Assembly (NCBI RefSeq): GCF_019038435.1
Contig: NZ_JAGPOX010000024.1
Coordinates: forward strand, 1 to 64,000
DNA length: 64,000 bases
Reading direction: 5' to 3'
Origin: Nocardia alni
GTDB taxonomy: Bacteria > Actinomycetota > Actinomycetes > Mycobacteriales > Mycobacteriaceae
The translations under genes were made by a program, and so were the position numbers. Position 1 is the stretch's first letter, and the number at the start of each line of letters is the position of its first letter. The notes under the pieces are model-generated. The model worked only from the letters and a program-made list of their open reading frames with translations, searched no databases and was not told the DNA's origin. Below are positions 17,206 to 25,307 of this stretch, one piece after another.

Positions 17206-18210
17206 ATGTTGCTGCTGCGAGATGCCGTCATCCGCGACCTGATGGCGGATGCCGACGTCGTCACCGGCCTGGAGCGGATGCTCTCCCGGCCGACCGAAGG
17301 AGCCCTGGAGCTCCCGCCCCGGATCACCATGGACGTCAGCGGTGCCCGGGGCTTCCACCGGCTGATGCCGGTGATCGCCTACGACACCGGCTACGCCGGC
17401 TACAAGGCGATGAACTACCACCCCGTGCACGGGGTCCGTTACGTCATCGCGATGACCGACCTGGAGACCGGGGAACTGGTCGCAATGCTGGACGCGGACT
17501 GGATCACCGCCTTCCGCACGGCCGCCACCGCCGCGATCGCGGTCAAACACCTGGCCCCGAGCAATGCTCGGCAGGTCACCGTGATCGGCTCCGGAACCCA
17601 GGCGCGGGCCCTGCTGGAGGCCAGTGCCACGGTGCTGCGTCCGGACCGCGTGCTGGTCTGCAGCCGGACCGTGGCCAACCGTGAACAGTTCGCCCGGGAT
17701 CTCTCGACCCGGCTGGACCTGGACATCGAGCCTATCGGGGACACCACGGCCGCGCTGAAGAGCGCCGACGTGGTACTCAGCGCCATCCGCGCCGGGAGCG
17801 AGCCGGTGATCCGCGGAGACGCCGTCCGGGAGGGGGCACTGGTCTGCGGGATCTCCTCGGTGCGACCGCAGCACCGGGAGGTGGATATGGACCTGTGGTC
17901 CCGCAGCCGAGTCGTGGTCGACGACCTCCCGCACGTCCGCGAGTCCGGCGACGGACTGGCCGCGACCGAGCTGCACTTGACCTCCGAGCAGGAGGTCAAG
18001 GAGCTGTGGCAGGTGCTGCAGGATCCGGCGCAGGGCAGGCGCTCGGACTCCGAGCGGGTGCTCTTCAAGTCGGTCGGCACCGCCGAGCAGGACATCGCGC
18101 TGGCCGCCCTGGTGGTGCGGCGCGCCCGGGAGGCGGGGATCGGCCAGGTGATCGAGGACTTCCCCGCAGTCCGTCCGATCCAGTCCAGGAGGCGGTCGCC
18201 GCAGCGGTGA
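17206..18210 (+). CDS. Ornithine cyclodeaminase/mu-crystallin family protein
   Basis: 334 residues. The family's substrate lysine region (YKAMNYHP), the arginine of TAFRTAATAAIAVKHLAP and the NAD(H)-binding VIGSGTQARALLEA are all visible. Relatives include ornithine cyclodeaminase, alanine dehydrogenase, ketimine reductase and amino-acid synthases such as SbnB. The ATG at 17206 follows GTAGGGGCAGG, 11 bp after the aldolase. In this setting it may handle a nitrogen-containing intermediate, for example imine formation or ammonia release from an aminated ring-cleavage product (inference). Confidence 0.88.
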   Translation: MLLLRDAVIRDLMADADVVTGLERMLSRPTEGALELPPRITMDVSGARGFHRLMPVIAYDTGYAGYKAMNYHPVHGVRYVIAMTDLETGELVAMLDADWITAFRTAATAAIAVKHLAPSNARQVTVIGSGTQARALLEASATVLRPDRVLVCSRTVANREQFARDLSTRLDLDIEPIGDTTAALKSADVVLSAIRAGSEPVIRGDAVREGALVCGISSVRPQHREVDMDLWSRSRVVVDDLPHVRESGDGLAATELHLTSEQEVKELWQVLQDPAQGRRSDSERVLFKSVGTAEQDIALAALVVRRAREAGIGQVIEDFPAVRPIQSRRRSPQR

Positions 18211-18300
18211 CCGCACGCCGCGTACCAGGGGATCCCCCTGTCCGGTACGGACCCGGCGGCGTACTTCGCGAGCATCGAGCCGTTCGTCGACGGCATCTGA
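18211..18300 (+). other. In-frame coding-like tail after the cyclodeaminase stop
   Basis: Directly after the TGA at 18208-18210 the same frame stays open for 29 codons (containing YQGIPLSGTDPAAYFASIE and FVDGI) to a second TGA. Its codon use is gene-like. It may be the cut-off end of another gene left by a deletion. No function is assigned. Confidence 0.3.
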
Positions 18301-18327
18301 CAGAACAACTGAGACGGAGGGAACTCC

Positions 18328-18972
18328 ATGGCTGAGACCAGCCCCGATCGCGGCATCGTGCCCAGCTCGCTCGACGAGCTGCTCCGGCCGGAGAAGTGCG
18401 CCCTGGTGCTGTGGGACCTGCAGAACGGTCTGGCCGGCCAGACCGGCGAGACTCCCCGGCTGGCCCCGGTCTGGCGCAAGCTGATGGGCGCGGCCCGGGA
18501 GAGCGGGGCGCTGATCGTGCGCAGCCGCCACCTGGCGCCCCGGCCCGAGCTGATGGACCTGCTGACCAGGTGGCGGATCACCCGCCGCACCCACGGAGAG
18601 AACCGGCCCGACCACTACATGCAGCCGGGCGGGCAGGACACCGCGTTCCTGGAGGGCTTCGAGCCGGAGCCGGACGAGCTGGTGATCGAGAAGTCGGTCC
18701 CCTCGCTCTTCCACAACACCCCCGCGGACGCCCGGCTGCGGGCCCGCGGCATCACCACCGTGCTGCTGGCCGGGGTGGCCACCGACATCGGCATCGACTT
18801 CACCGCCCGGCACGCGATGGCCTACGGGTACTTCACCGCGGTCATCGAGGACGCTTCGGCCAGCTACACCCGCGAGGCGCACGAGCACGCGATGGCGATC
18901 CTGCGGCCGTCCGTCTTCGTCGCCTCCAGCGACGAGGTGATCGCCGGCTGGTCCCGACACGGCGCCGCCTGA
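18328..18972 (+). CDS. Isochorismatase-fold hydrolase lacking the catalytic cysteine
   Basis: 214 residues. The catalytic aspartate (Asp30, LWDLQNG) and lysine (Lys122, VIEKSVPS) of the isochorismatase/cysteine-hydrolase superfamily are present. The nucleophile position reads GVATDIGID, with Gly155 instead of cysteine. True isochorismatases (EntB, PhzD) also lack this cysteine, whereas amidases such as nicotinamidase and N-carbamoylsarcosine amidase need it (family knowledge). It therefore more likely cleaves an enol-ether or similar bond than an amide. The ATG at 18328 follows GACGGAGGGAA. It is the last gene of the dioxygenase operon, ending before a strong terminator. Confidence 0.87.
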   Translation: MAETSPDRGIVPSSLDELLRPEKCALVLWDLQNGLAGQTGETPRLAPVWRKLMGAARESGALIVRSRHLAPRPELMDLLTRWRITRRTHGENRPDHYMQPGGQDTAFLEGFEPEPDELVIEKSVPSLFHNTPADARLRARGITTVLLAGVATDIGIDFTARHAMAYGYFTAVIEDASASYTREAHEHAMAILRPSVFVASSDEVIAGWSRHGAA

Positions 18973-18984
18973 GCGATCCGCCAC

Positions 18985-19031
18985 CGACAGCCGCCCAGCG
19001 CCGCACCTCTCTTGGCACTGGGCGGCTGTCG
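18985..19031. terminator. Bidirectional terminator between convergent genes
   Basis: CGACAGCCGCCCAG at 18985-18998 pairs perfectly with CTGGGCGGCTGTCG at 19018-19031 across a 19-base loop. It lies 13 bp after the hydrolase stop and 5 bp beyond the 3' end of the leftward dehydrogenase. Confidence 0.85.
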
Positions 19032-19035
19032 CACC

Positions 19036-20490
19036 TCAGGTGGGGGAGTTCACCGGCAGGGACAGGTACTGGCACTCCAGGTACTCGTCCAGGCCGTGGA
19101 GCCCGCCCTCGCGGCCGAGACCCGAGGTCTTGATTCCGCCGAAGGGTGCGGCGGCGGTGGAAACGAAGCCGCGGTTCACCCCGACGATCCCGAAGTCCAA
19201 CGCCGTACCCACCCGCAGCGCCTTGGACAGGTCCTGTGTGAAGACGTAGGAGGCCAGGCCGGCCTGGGTGGCGTTGGCCGTCCGGATCGCGTCCGCCTCG
19301 TCCTTGAAGCGGCTCACGCAGGCCACCGGACCGAAGATCTCCTCCCGTGCGATGGCGCATTCCCCGGGCACGTCCACGAGGAGTGTGGGCGGGTAGTAGC
19401 TGCCAGGGCCCTCGGGCAGCGGCGCCTGCGCGGCGATCCGGGCGCCGGCCGCGACCGCCTCGTCCACCAGCCGGGAGACCTTCCGCACCGCCGCGTCGTC
19501 GATCAGCGGACCGACGTCCGTACCCTCGGCCCGGCCGGCGCCGACGCGCAGGGCGTGGAACCGTTCGGCGAGCGCCTCCACGAACGCGTCCGCGCTCGCG
19601 TCCTGCACCAGGATCCGGTTGGCCGCGATGCAGGACTGCCCGCTGTTGCGGAGCTTGGCGACCAGCACCTGGTCGAGATGGTCAGGCTCGGCGTCGTCGA
19701 AGACGATCAGCGGGGCATCCCCGCCCAGCTCCATCGAGGAGTTCACCACCCGCTCGGCGCCCGCGCGCAGCAGCGCACTGCCGACCCCGGTCGAGCCGGT
19801 GAAGGAGACCTTGCGCAGCGCCGGCGAGGCGAAGACCGCCTCGGAGACCTCTACCGCCCGCGTAGTGGAGAGCAGATTGACCACGCCGGCCGGCAGACCC
19901 AGCTCGTGCAGCAGCTCGACCAGCCGGACCGCGGTCAGCGGCGTCTGCGCTGCGGGCTTGACGACACTCGTGCAGCCGGCCGCCAGTGCCGGCGCCAGCT
20001 TGCGGGTGATCATCGCCAGCGGGAAGTTCCACGGCGTGATCAGCAGGCAGGGGCCGACCGGCCGGTACTGGGTCAGAATGCGCACCGCCCCCGCCGGGTC
20101 GGTGTAGTGCTCGCCGTGCGGGAGCTGGCTGGCCTGGTCGGCGAACCAGGCCAGGAACTGGGCGCCGTAGCCGACCTCGCCGCGGGCGTCGGCCAGGGTC
20201 TTGCCGCTCTCGGCGGTGATCAGATCGGCGAACTCTTCGGCGCGCTCCAGGACCGCGTTGTGCAGCTCGCGCAGCAGCCCGGCTCGCGTCCCGACCGGGG
20301 TCGCTCCCCAGGAGGACTGCGCGGCGGCAGCGGCCGCCAGGGCGTCGCTCGCGTCGGGTGCGCTCGCGTCCGCGAGGGTGGCCAGCACCGAGTCGTCCGC
20401 GGGGTTGCGCACCTCGAAGGTCCGGCCGTCGCTCCCGGCGCGCCAGGCGCCATCCACGTAGACGCCGGAGTGCGGTTCGGGTTCAGTCAT
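19036..20490 (-). CDS. Aldehyde dehydrogenase, succinate-semialdehyde dehydrogenase (GabD)-like
   Basis: 484 residues. It shows the coenzyme segment TPWNFPLAMITRK, the general base in MELGGDAPLIVFDDAE and the nucleophile in NSGQSCIAANRI, a combination close to the GabD subgroup of semialdehyde dehydrogenases. The ATG at 20490 follows AAGGAG. It is transcribed towards the dioxygenase operon and shares its terminator, and a GntR-like site lies upstream. It probably oxidises a short semialdehyde released from the ring-cleavage product; a muconate-semialdehyde substrate is also possible. Confidence 0.92.
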   Translation of the reverse strand: MTEPEPHSGVYVDGAWRAGSDGRTFEVRNPADDSVLATLADASAPDASDALAAAAAAQSSWGATPVGTRAGLLRELHNAVLERAEEFADLITAESGKTLADARGEVGYGAQFLAWFADQASQLPHGEHYTDPAGAVRILTQYRPVGPCLLITPWNFPLAMITRKLAPALAAGCTSVVKPAAQTPLTAVRLVELLHELGLPAGVVNLLSTTRAVEVSEAVFASPALRKVSFTGSTGVGSALLRAGAERVVNSSMELGGDAPLIVFDDAEPDHLDQVLVAKLRNSGQSCIAANRILVQDASADAFVEALAERFHALRVGAGRAEGTDVGPLIDDAAVRKVSRLVDEAVAAGARIAAQAPLPEGPGSYYPPTLLVDVPGECAIAREEIFGPVACVSRFKDEADAIRTANATQAGLASYVFTQDLSKALRVGTALDFGIVGVNRGFVSTAAAPFGGIKTSGLGREGGLHGLDEYLECQYLSLPVNSPT

Positions 20491-20623
20491 CTTCCATCTC
20501 CTTGATGTGGCTGCGGGCCTTCGCGGCGACGCGCTCGGTCAGCGCCCCGTACTCCGCGAACTCGGTGATCCGGTTGCGCTGATTTTCAGACTTTCCACAC
20601 TGGCCGGAAGGCGGCCGATCTAG

Positions 20624-20638
20624 AGTATACTGTATTCA
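20624..20638. promoter_or_regulatory. Candidate GntR operator, site C
   Basis: AGTATACTGTATTCA matches TGGATACTGTATCCA at 12 of 15 positions. It lies between the SSADH-like gene (leftward) and the hydrolase/ABC operon (rightward). Confidence 0.6.
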
Positions 20639-20724
20639 CTATCCTAGTAATAGGAGCGCTGTCGACGCCGACGGGATGTTCCGGGCGACCGTGAAAATCG
20701 CTCGAATTTATACAGCTACAACCG

Positions 20725-20771
20725 TTGACACGGTTTCGGGGGCGCGCCTAACTTACTGGATACATTATATA
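20725..20771 (+). promoter_or_regulatory. Promoter of hydrolase/ABC operon with GntR half-operator, site D
   Basis: TTGACA at 20725-20730 and TAACTT at 20749-20754 (18-bp spacing) look like a promoter. TGGATAC at 20757-20763 begins TGGATACATTATATA, whose left arm is identical to the perfect site at 15087 while the right arm is degenerate. Confidence 0.6.
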
Positions 20772-20806
20772 GCTGGGCATCGTTGCCCGGAGAAGGAGGT
20801 ATCGCC

Positions 20807-21559
20807 GTGAGGGAAGACCGCCTCTTCGTCCCCACCCCGGACGGACCGATGGAGACCGCGGTGGTCTGGCCGGAGGGATCCGGACCGTTCCCCGCGGTGG
20901 TGATGTACCACCACATCGGGGGTCTCCACGAAGGTCTGCTCGCCCTCGCCCGCCGGCTCGCGTCCTACGGCTACTGCGTCTTCGCGCCGTCGCTGTACTG
21001 GCGGGTCGGCACGGTGGAGATCGACCCGGACAACACCGACCCGGTCTCGCTGGCCATGCGCGGGGTGGTCGTCAAGACCGCCGAGACGCCGTTTCAGGTC
21101 ATGAACGACACCCGCTACCTGCTCGACTACATCAAGCACATGCGGCAGGTGGACGACGGCCCGCGCGGCGCCGTCGGCTACTGCCTCGGCGGGCTCTTCG
21201 CGGTCCGCGCCTCCTGCGTCTTCCCGGACGAGATCAAAGCCTCCGCCTCGCTGTACGGGGTGGGGATGCTGACCGAGGGCGAGGAGTCGCTGGAGGCGAC
21301 GCTCGGGCGGATGACGGGGTCCACGTACCTCGCCTTCGCCGAGCACGACAAGCACGTCAGCGCCGAGGACGTGGAGCGGGTGCGGGAGCTGTTCGCCAAG
21401 CACTGCGAGGCCGACTGGTCGGTCGAGCGGCTGGACGGCACCCGGCACGGCTTCGCCTTCCCCGGGCGGCCGATGTACGACTTCGAGGCCGCGGAGCACA
21501 CCTGGGACAAGGTGCTCAGCGTGTTCGACGCCAGGCTCGGGACCGGTGCGGGCTCCTGA
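20807..21559 (+). CDS. Dienelactone hydrolase family protein
   Basis: 250 residues from the GTG at 20807, which follows AAGGAGG. The alpha/beta-hydrolase nucleophile elbow is GYCLGG with cysteine in the nucleophile place, as in dienelactone hydrolases. The acid is probably in FAEHDKHVS and the histidine in TRHGFAFPGR. Family members open lactones or cleave enol esters formed in aromatic degradation. It is the first gene of the transporter operon, its stop overlapping the next start as TGATG, so uptake and hydrolysis of one substrate are linked (inference). Confidence 0.88.
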   Translation: MREDRLFVPTPDGPMETAVVWPEGSGPFPAVVMYHHIGGLHEGLLALARRLASYGYCVFAPSLYWRVGTVEIDPDNTDPVSLAMRGVVVKTAETPFQVMNDTRYLLDYIKHMRQVDDGPRGAVGYCLGGLFAVRASCVFPDEIKASASLYGVGMLTEGEESLEATLGRMTGSTYLAFAEHDKHVSAEDVERVRELFAKHCEADWSVERLDGTRHGFAFPGRPMYDFEAAEHTWDKVLSVFDARLGTGAGS

Positions 21560-22767
21560 TGCGCTGTCCAGACAAGGGCTCTGCTCCGGTCCGCCGCCGG
21601 CGCAGAGCGTCCAAGTCCGTTGTCGCAGCGGCGGTCTGCGGATTGCTGTCGGCATCCCTCGCCGCCTGCGGCTCCGACCGGGCCCGCTCGGACAGCGCGC
21701 CCGGGCCGGTGGTGATCGGCGTCTCGGCCGCCCAGACCGGATACCTGTCCTCGGTCGACCTCGGCTACATCGCGGGGCTCAGGCTCGCCGTGCAGGAGAT
21801 CAATGCCGCCGGCGGCGCGGGTGGCCGCAGACTGGAGATCTCCGGGGTCTCGGACGAGCAGTCCAATCCGGTGGTCGGAGTGCAGAACGTCAACAAGCTG
21901 GTGAACGCCGACAGTGTGGACGCCATTCTGGCCGGCGGGGACTCCACGGCCTGCAGTGCCGCGCGGCCGGTGGTCACCCGCAACCAGCTGCCGATGGTCT
22001 GCGTCGCACCGCCGCCCACCGGGAGCGCCTACCAGTTCGAGGTGTCCAGCTCGGTGGGCAAGATGGTCGAGACGATCATGGCCTATGTCAAGCACCTCGA
22101 GGTGAAGTCGGTGGCTTTCCTCGCCACCACCAGCGTGTACGGGCAGCTCATCGGCACCCTGGTCAAGGCGGCCGTCCAGGCGGACGGGATCAGTATCAGC
22201 TCCACCACGACCGTCTCCGCCACGGCGACCGACATGACGGCGACCATGCAGCAGGTGGCGGCCTCGCACCCGGGGGCGGTGGTGGACTCGATCGTCGGCC
22301 CCGGCCACATCCTGGAGGCCAAGGGCGCCGAGGCCGCGGGACTCGACGTGCCGGTGATCCAGATGAGCGACACCCTGCAGACCTTCGAACAGGCGGCGGC
22401 GGCCTATCCCAGGACGGAGTTCGTCGTCCAGGCCCCGCAGGCCTATCCGCTGATCCCGGACACCGCCCTGCGGCAGGCGGACCAAACCTTCCTCACCGCA
22501 TACCAGGCCTCGCACGGAGATTCGGCGCTGGTCACCTCGGCCGCGTACGGCTGGGACGCCGTGCACATCCTCGCCGAGGCGGTGGCCCGCTCGGGCAGTG
22601 CCACCGGCCCGAAGGTGCAGGCCGAACTCAACTCGCTGAGCTGGCAGGGCGCGGTGAGCTCCTACCGCTACTCCACGAAGGACCACACCGGTCAGAACGC
22701 CACGGCCAACCCCAACTCGATAGGTAGCTACTCCGGTGACAAGCTCCACATCACTTTCCAGGGATGA
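21559..22767 (+). CDS. Branched-chain-type ABC transporter substrate-binding lipoprotein
   Basis: 402 residues with a twin-basic-rich N-terminus and a lipobox LSASLAACG (lipidated Cys near residue 37), so it is anchored outside the membrane. The mature part begins IGVSAAQTGYLSSVDLGYIAGLRLAVQEIN, the LivK-type periplasmic-binding type 1 fold. In actinomycetes such proteins often bind aromatic acids rather than amino acids. The start codon overlaps the hydrolase stop. It is followed by LivF, LivM, LivG and LivH homologues, each overlapping its predecessor. Confidence 0.92.
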   Translation: MRCPDKGSAPVRRRRRASKSVVAAAVCGLLSASLAACGSDRARSDSAPGPVVIGVSAAQTGYLSSVDLGYIAGLRLAVQEINAAGGAGGRRLEISGVSDEQSNPVVGVQNVNKLVNADSVDAILAGGDSTACSAARPVVTRNQLPMVCVAPPPTGSAYQFEVSSSVGKMVETIMAYVKHLEVKSVAFLATTSVYGQLIGTLVKAAVQADGISISSTTTVSATATDMTATMQQVAASHPGAVVDSIVGPGHILEAKGAEAAGLDVPVIQMSDTLQTFEQAAAAYPRTEFVVQAPQAYPLIPDTALRQADQTFLTAYQASHGDSALVTSAAYGWDAVHILAEAVARSGSATGPKVQAELNSLSWQGAVSSYRYSTKDHTGQNATANPNSIGSYSGDKLHITFQG

Positions 22768-23536
22768 GAACGGCACCCGGCCGCCAGACCCGGCGACCGC
22801 GGTGGTCGAGGCCGCCGGGCTGGGCGTCGCCTACGGCCGGGTGCAGGCGCTCGAGGGTGTGTCGATGTCCCTGCTCCGCGGGGAGACCGCCCTGGTGCTC
22901 GGACTGAACGGGGCCGGCAAGACCACCCTCCTCAAAGCACTGGCCGGACTGGTCGAGGCCGGCACCGGGACCGTCCGCCTCGGCGGTCTCGACGTCACGG
23001 CCATGCCGACGCATCGACGGGCTAGAGCCGGGCTCTCATTGGTCCCGGAGGGACGGGGAGTGCTGCCGGGCCTCAGCGTCCGCGACAACATCCTGCTCGG
23101 ACTGCACACCGCCCCGCGCCGCCGCCGTCGCTCCGAGCACGAGGCGCTGGACTGGTCGACCGCCTTCTTCCCACCGCTGCGGGCCAAGATGAAGCAGGAC
23201 TGCTCCACACTGAGCGGCGGCGAGATGCAGATGCTCGGCACGGCGCGGGCCCTGGTCGCCGACCCCAAGGTGCTGATGATCGACGAACCCTCGCTCGGTC
23301 TTGCCCCGAAGGCGACGGCGACTGTCTACCAGGCGCTGGGTCGCCTCCAGGAGGAGGGGATCTCGCTGCTGATCGTGGAGCAGAAGTCGGTCCCGCTGGT
23401 TCGGGATCCTGACCGGGTGGTGGTGCTGCGCAGCGGGCGCGTGGTCCGCGAGCTGCGGCACGCCCTGCCCTCCCCGGAGGAGCTGTCCGAGATCTACCTG
23501 GGCGGGGAGACCGAGAAGGAAGAAGGAGCCTTATGA
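22736..23536 (+). CDS. livF: ABC transporter ATP-binding protein, LivF type
   Basis: 266 residues. Walker A is GLNGAGKTT, signature LSGGEMQML, Walker B VLMIDEPSLGL. PEGRGVLPGLSVRDNILLG is typical of LivF. The GTG at 22736 lies inside the end of the substrate-binding gene (32-nt overlap), and no better in-frame start precedes the conserved VEAAGLGVAYG. It energises the high-affinity transporter with LivG. Confidence 0.92.
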   Translation: MTSSTSLSRDENGTRPPDPATAVVEAAGLGVAYGRVQALEGVSMSLLRGETALVLGLNGAGKTTLLKALAGLVEAGTGTVRLGGLDVTAMPTHRRARAGLSLVPEGRGVLPGLSVRDNILLGLHTAPRRRRRSEHEALDWSTAFFPPLRAKMKQDCSTLSGGEMQMLGTARALVADPKVLMIDEPSLGLAPKATATVYQALGRLQEEGISLLIVEQKSVPLVRDPDRVVVLRSGRVVRELRHALPSPEELSEIYLGGETEKEEGAL

Positions 23537-24543
23537 GGTCCGAACTGTGGGAGAGAAGGAACGGCCTGGTCGTCCTGGCCGTGGGCGCGATACTGGTCGG
23601 CGTCGCGGTCTCCGGCTCCGCGTACTGGCTGTACTTGTTCTGCCTGGTGGCGATCTACGCGATCGTCGGGATCGGGTTCAACGTCGCCCTCGGGGTCGCG
23701 GGCCAGGTGACCTTCGCCCAGGTCGGCTTCATGGCGATCGGCGCCTACACCAGCGCGCTGCTCGAGGTGAAGGAGCACTGGAACCCGTGGCTCGCGATCC
23801 TCGCCGGGGTGGTGTTCTCCGCGGCCGTCGCCGCCCTGGTCTACCTGCCCTTCCTGCGGCTCAGGGGGCACTACCTCGCGATGGGCACGCTGGCGCTGGC
23901 CCTCGGCGTGCAGTCCCTGGCGACCAACGCCAGGGGCCTGACCGGCGGCGCCCTGGGCGTGGGCGACATCCCGACGATGACTATCGGCGGCTTCGCCGTC
24001 GACCAGACCATCGACTACTTCGTCCTGTTCTGGGTCGCCGCCGGGATCTGCCTCGGCGTCTACCACCTGCTGGTCTCCTCCCACCTGGGCCGGGCTTGGC
24101 GCGCGGTGGCGGCGCGGCCGGACGTGCCGGAGTCGGTCGGCGTCTCGGTCTCCCGGGTGCGGCTGCTCGCACTGGTGGTGGCGAGCGGGATGGCCGGGCT
24201 GGCGGGGGCGCTCTTCGGGCAGTTCCTCAGCTATGTGTCCCCCGACTACTTCGACTCGGTGATGATCGGCAACATCTTCTTCGTGCTCATCGTCGGCGGC
24301 AGCGGCCAGTTGGCCGGACCGCTGATCGGGGCGGCACTGGTGGTGCTGCTGCCGGAGCAGATCTCCTTCTTCGGCAGCTGGCAGAACGTGGCGATGCTCG
24401 CCGTACTGCTGCTCTGGCTGATCCTCTGGCCCTCCGGGATCCTCGGCGACGGCCGGGAACTGGGCAGCATCCGCGGGCTGCTGCCGAGACGCCGGCGGCT
24501 GCCGTTCGCCGCGACGAGGACGCGGACGCAGGAGGCGGTATGA
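23533..24543 (+). CDS. livM: Branched-chain-type ABC transporter permease, LivM type
   Basis: 336 residues, about eight hydrophobic helices. The cytoplasmic coupling region GRAWRAVAARPDVPESVGVSVSRVRLLA is the LivM/LivH EAA-like loop. The ATG overlaps the LivF stop (ATGA). An arginine-rich C-terminal tail (LLPRRRRLPF) ends the chain. Forms the membrane channel with LivH. Confidence 0.92.
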   Translation: MRSELWERRNGLVVLAVGAILVGVAVSGSAYWLYLFCLVAIYAIVGIGFNVALGVAGQVTFAQVGFMAIGAYTSALLEVKEHWNPWLAILAGVVFSAAVAALVYLPFLRLRGHYLAMGTLALALGVQSLATNARGLTGGALGVGDIPTMTIGGFAVDQTIDYFVLFWVAAGICLGVYHLLVSSHLGRAWRAVAARPDVPESVGVSVSRVRLLALVVASGMAGLAGALFGQFLSYVSPDYFDSVMIGNIFFVLIVGGSGQLAGPLIGAALVVLLPEQISFFGSWQNVAMLAVLLLWLILWPSGILGDGRELGSIRGLLPRRRRLPFAATRTRTQEAV

Positions 24544-25307
24544 CCCAGCAACTGCTGGATGTGGCGGGCGTGTCGCGTTCCTTCGGCGGGGTCAGGGCGG
24601 TCGACGATGTGTCGCTTTCCGTCCTCCCGGGCGAGACGGTCGGGCTGATCGGGCCGAACGGCGCCGGCAAGTCCACCATGCTCGCCCTGATCGCCGGAGC
24701 CCTCCGCCCGGACCGCGGCACCGTGCGGTTCGCGGGGCACGACGTCACCTCGTACGCCACTGCCAAGCGGGCCCGGCTCGGGCTGGTGCGGACCTTCCAG
24801 GCGGCCAGCCCGCTGACGCGGATGACCGTGAAGGAGAACGTCCTGGCGGGCTACGCCTCCTCCTTTCGGGCCGGCGCGGTCGAGGTCCTGCTGAGGTCGC
24901 CGCGGATGCGGCGCGAGGAGCGCGCCTTCGGCGAGAAGGCCGACGAACTCCTCGAGTACTGCGGCCTCGCCGCCGACGCGGATCGGCCCGCTGGGGAGCT
25001 CTCCTTCGGCCGGCTGCGTCTGCTGGAGGTGGCCCGGGTGCTGGCGGCCGGCCCCCGGCTGCTGCTGCTCGACGAGCCGGGGGCCGGGCTCAACCACGTG
25101 GAGATCGACCGGCTGGCCGGGCTGCTCGACGATGTGCGGGCGCGCGGCACCTCGGTGCTGGTGGTCGACCACGACGTGTCCTTCCTCTTCTCCCTCTGCG
25201 ACCGGGTCACCCTGCTCGACTTCGGCCGGCTGATCCTCAGCGGGCCCGCACAGCAGGTGCGGGAGAGCGAGGAACTGAGAACCGTCTACCTGGGAGAGCC
25301 CTCGTGA
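24540..25307 (+). CDS. livG: ABC transporter ATP-binding protein, LivG type
   Basis: 255 residues. Walker A GPNGAGKST, Walker B LLLLDEPGAGL, and the signature reads LSFGRLRLLE, the relaxed form found in LivG proteins. The ATG at 24540 follows GGAGG and overlaps the LivM stop. Pairs with LivF. Confidence 0.92.
   Translation: MTQQLLDVAGVSRSFGGVRAVDDVSLSVLPGETVGLIGPNGAGKSTMLALIAGALRPDRGTVRFAGHDVTSYATAKRARLGLVRTFQAASPLTRMTVKENVLAGYASSFRAGAVEVLLRSPRMRREERAFGEKADELLEYCGLAADADRPAGELSFGRLRLLEVARVLAAGPRLLLLDEPGAGLNHVEIDRLAGLLDDVRARGTSVLVVDHDVSFLFSLCDRVTLLDFGRLILSGPAQQVRESEELRTVYLGEPS

Noticed and set aside
17170..18984. 600-codon leftward frame across the cyclodeaminase and isochorismatase genes
   Set aside because: Mirror of two real genes; no recognisable family or start signal.
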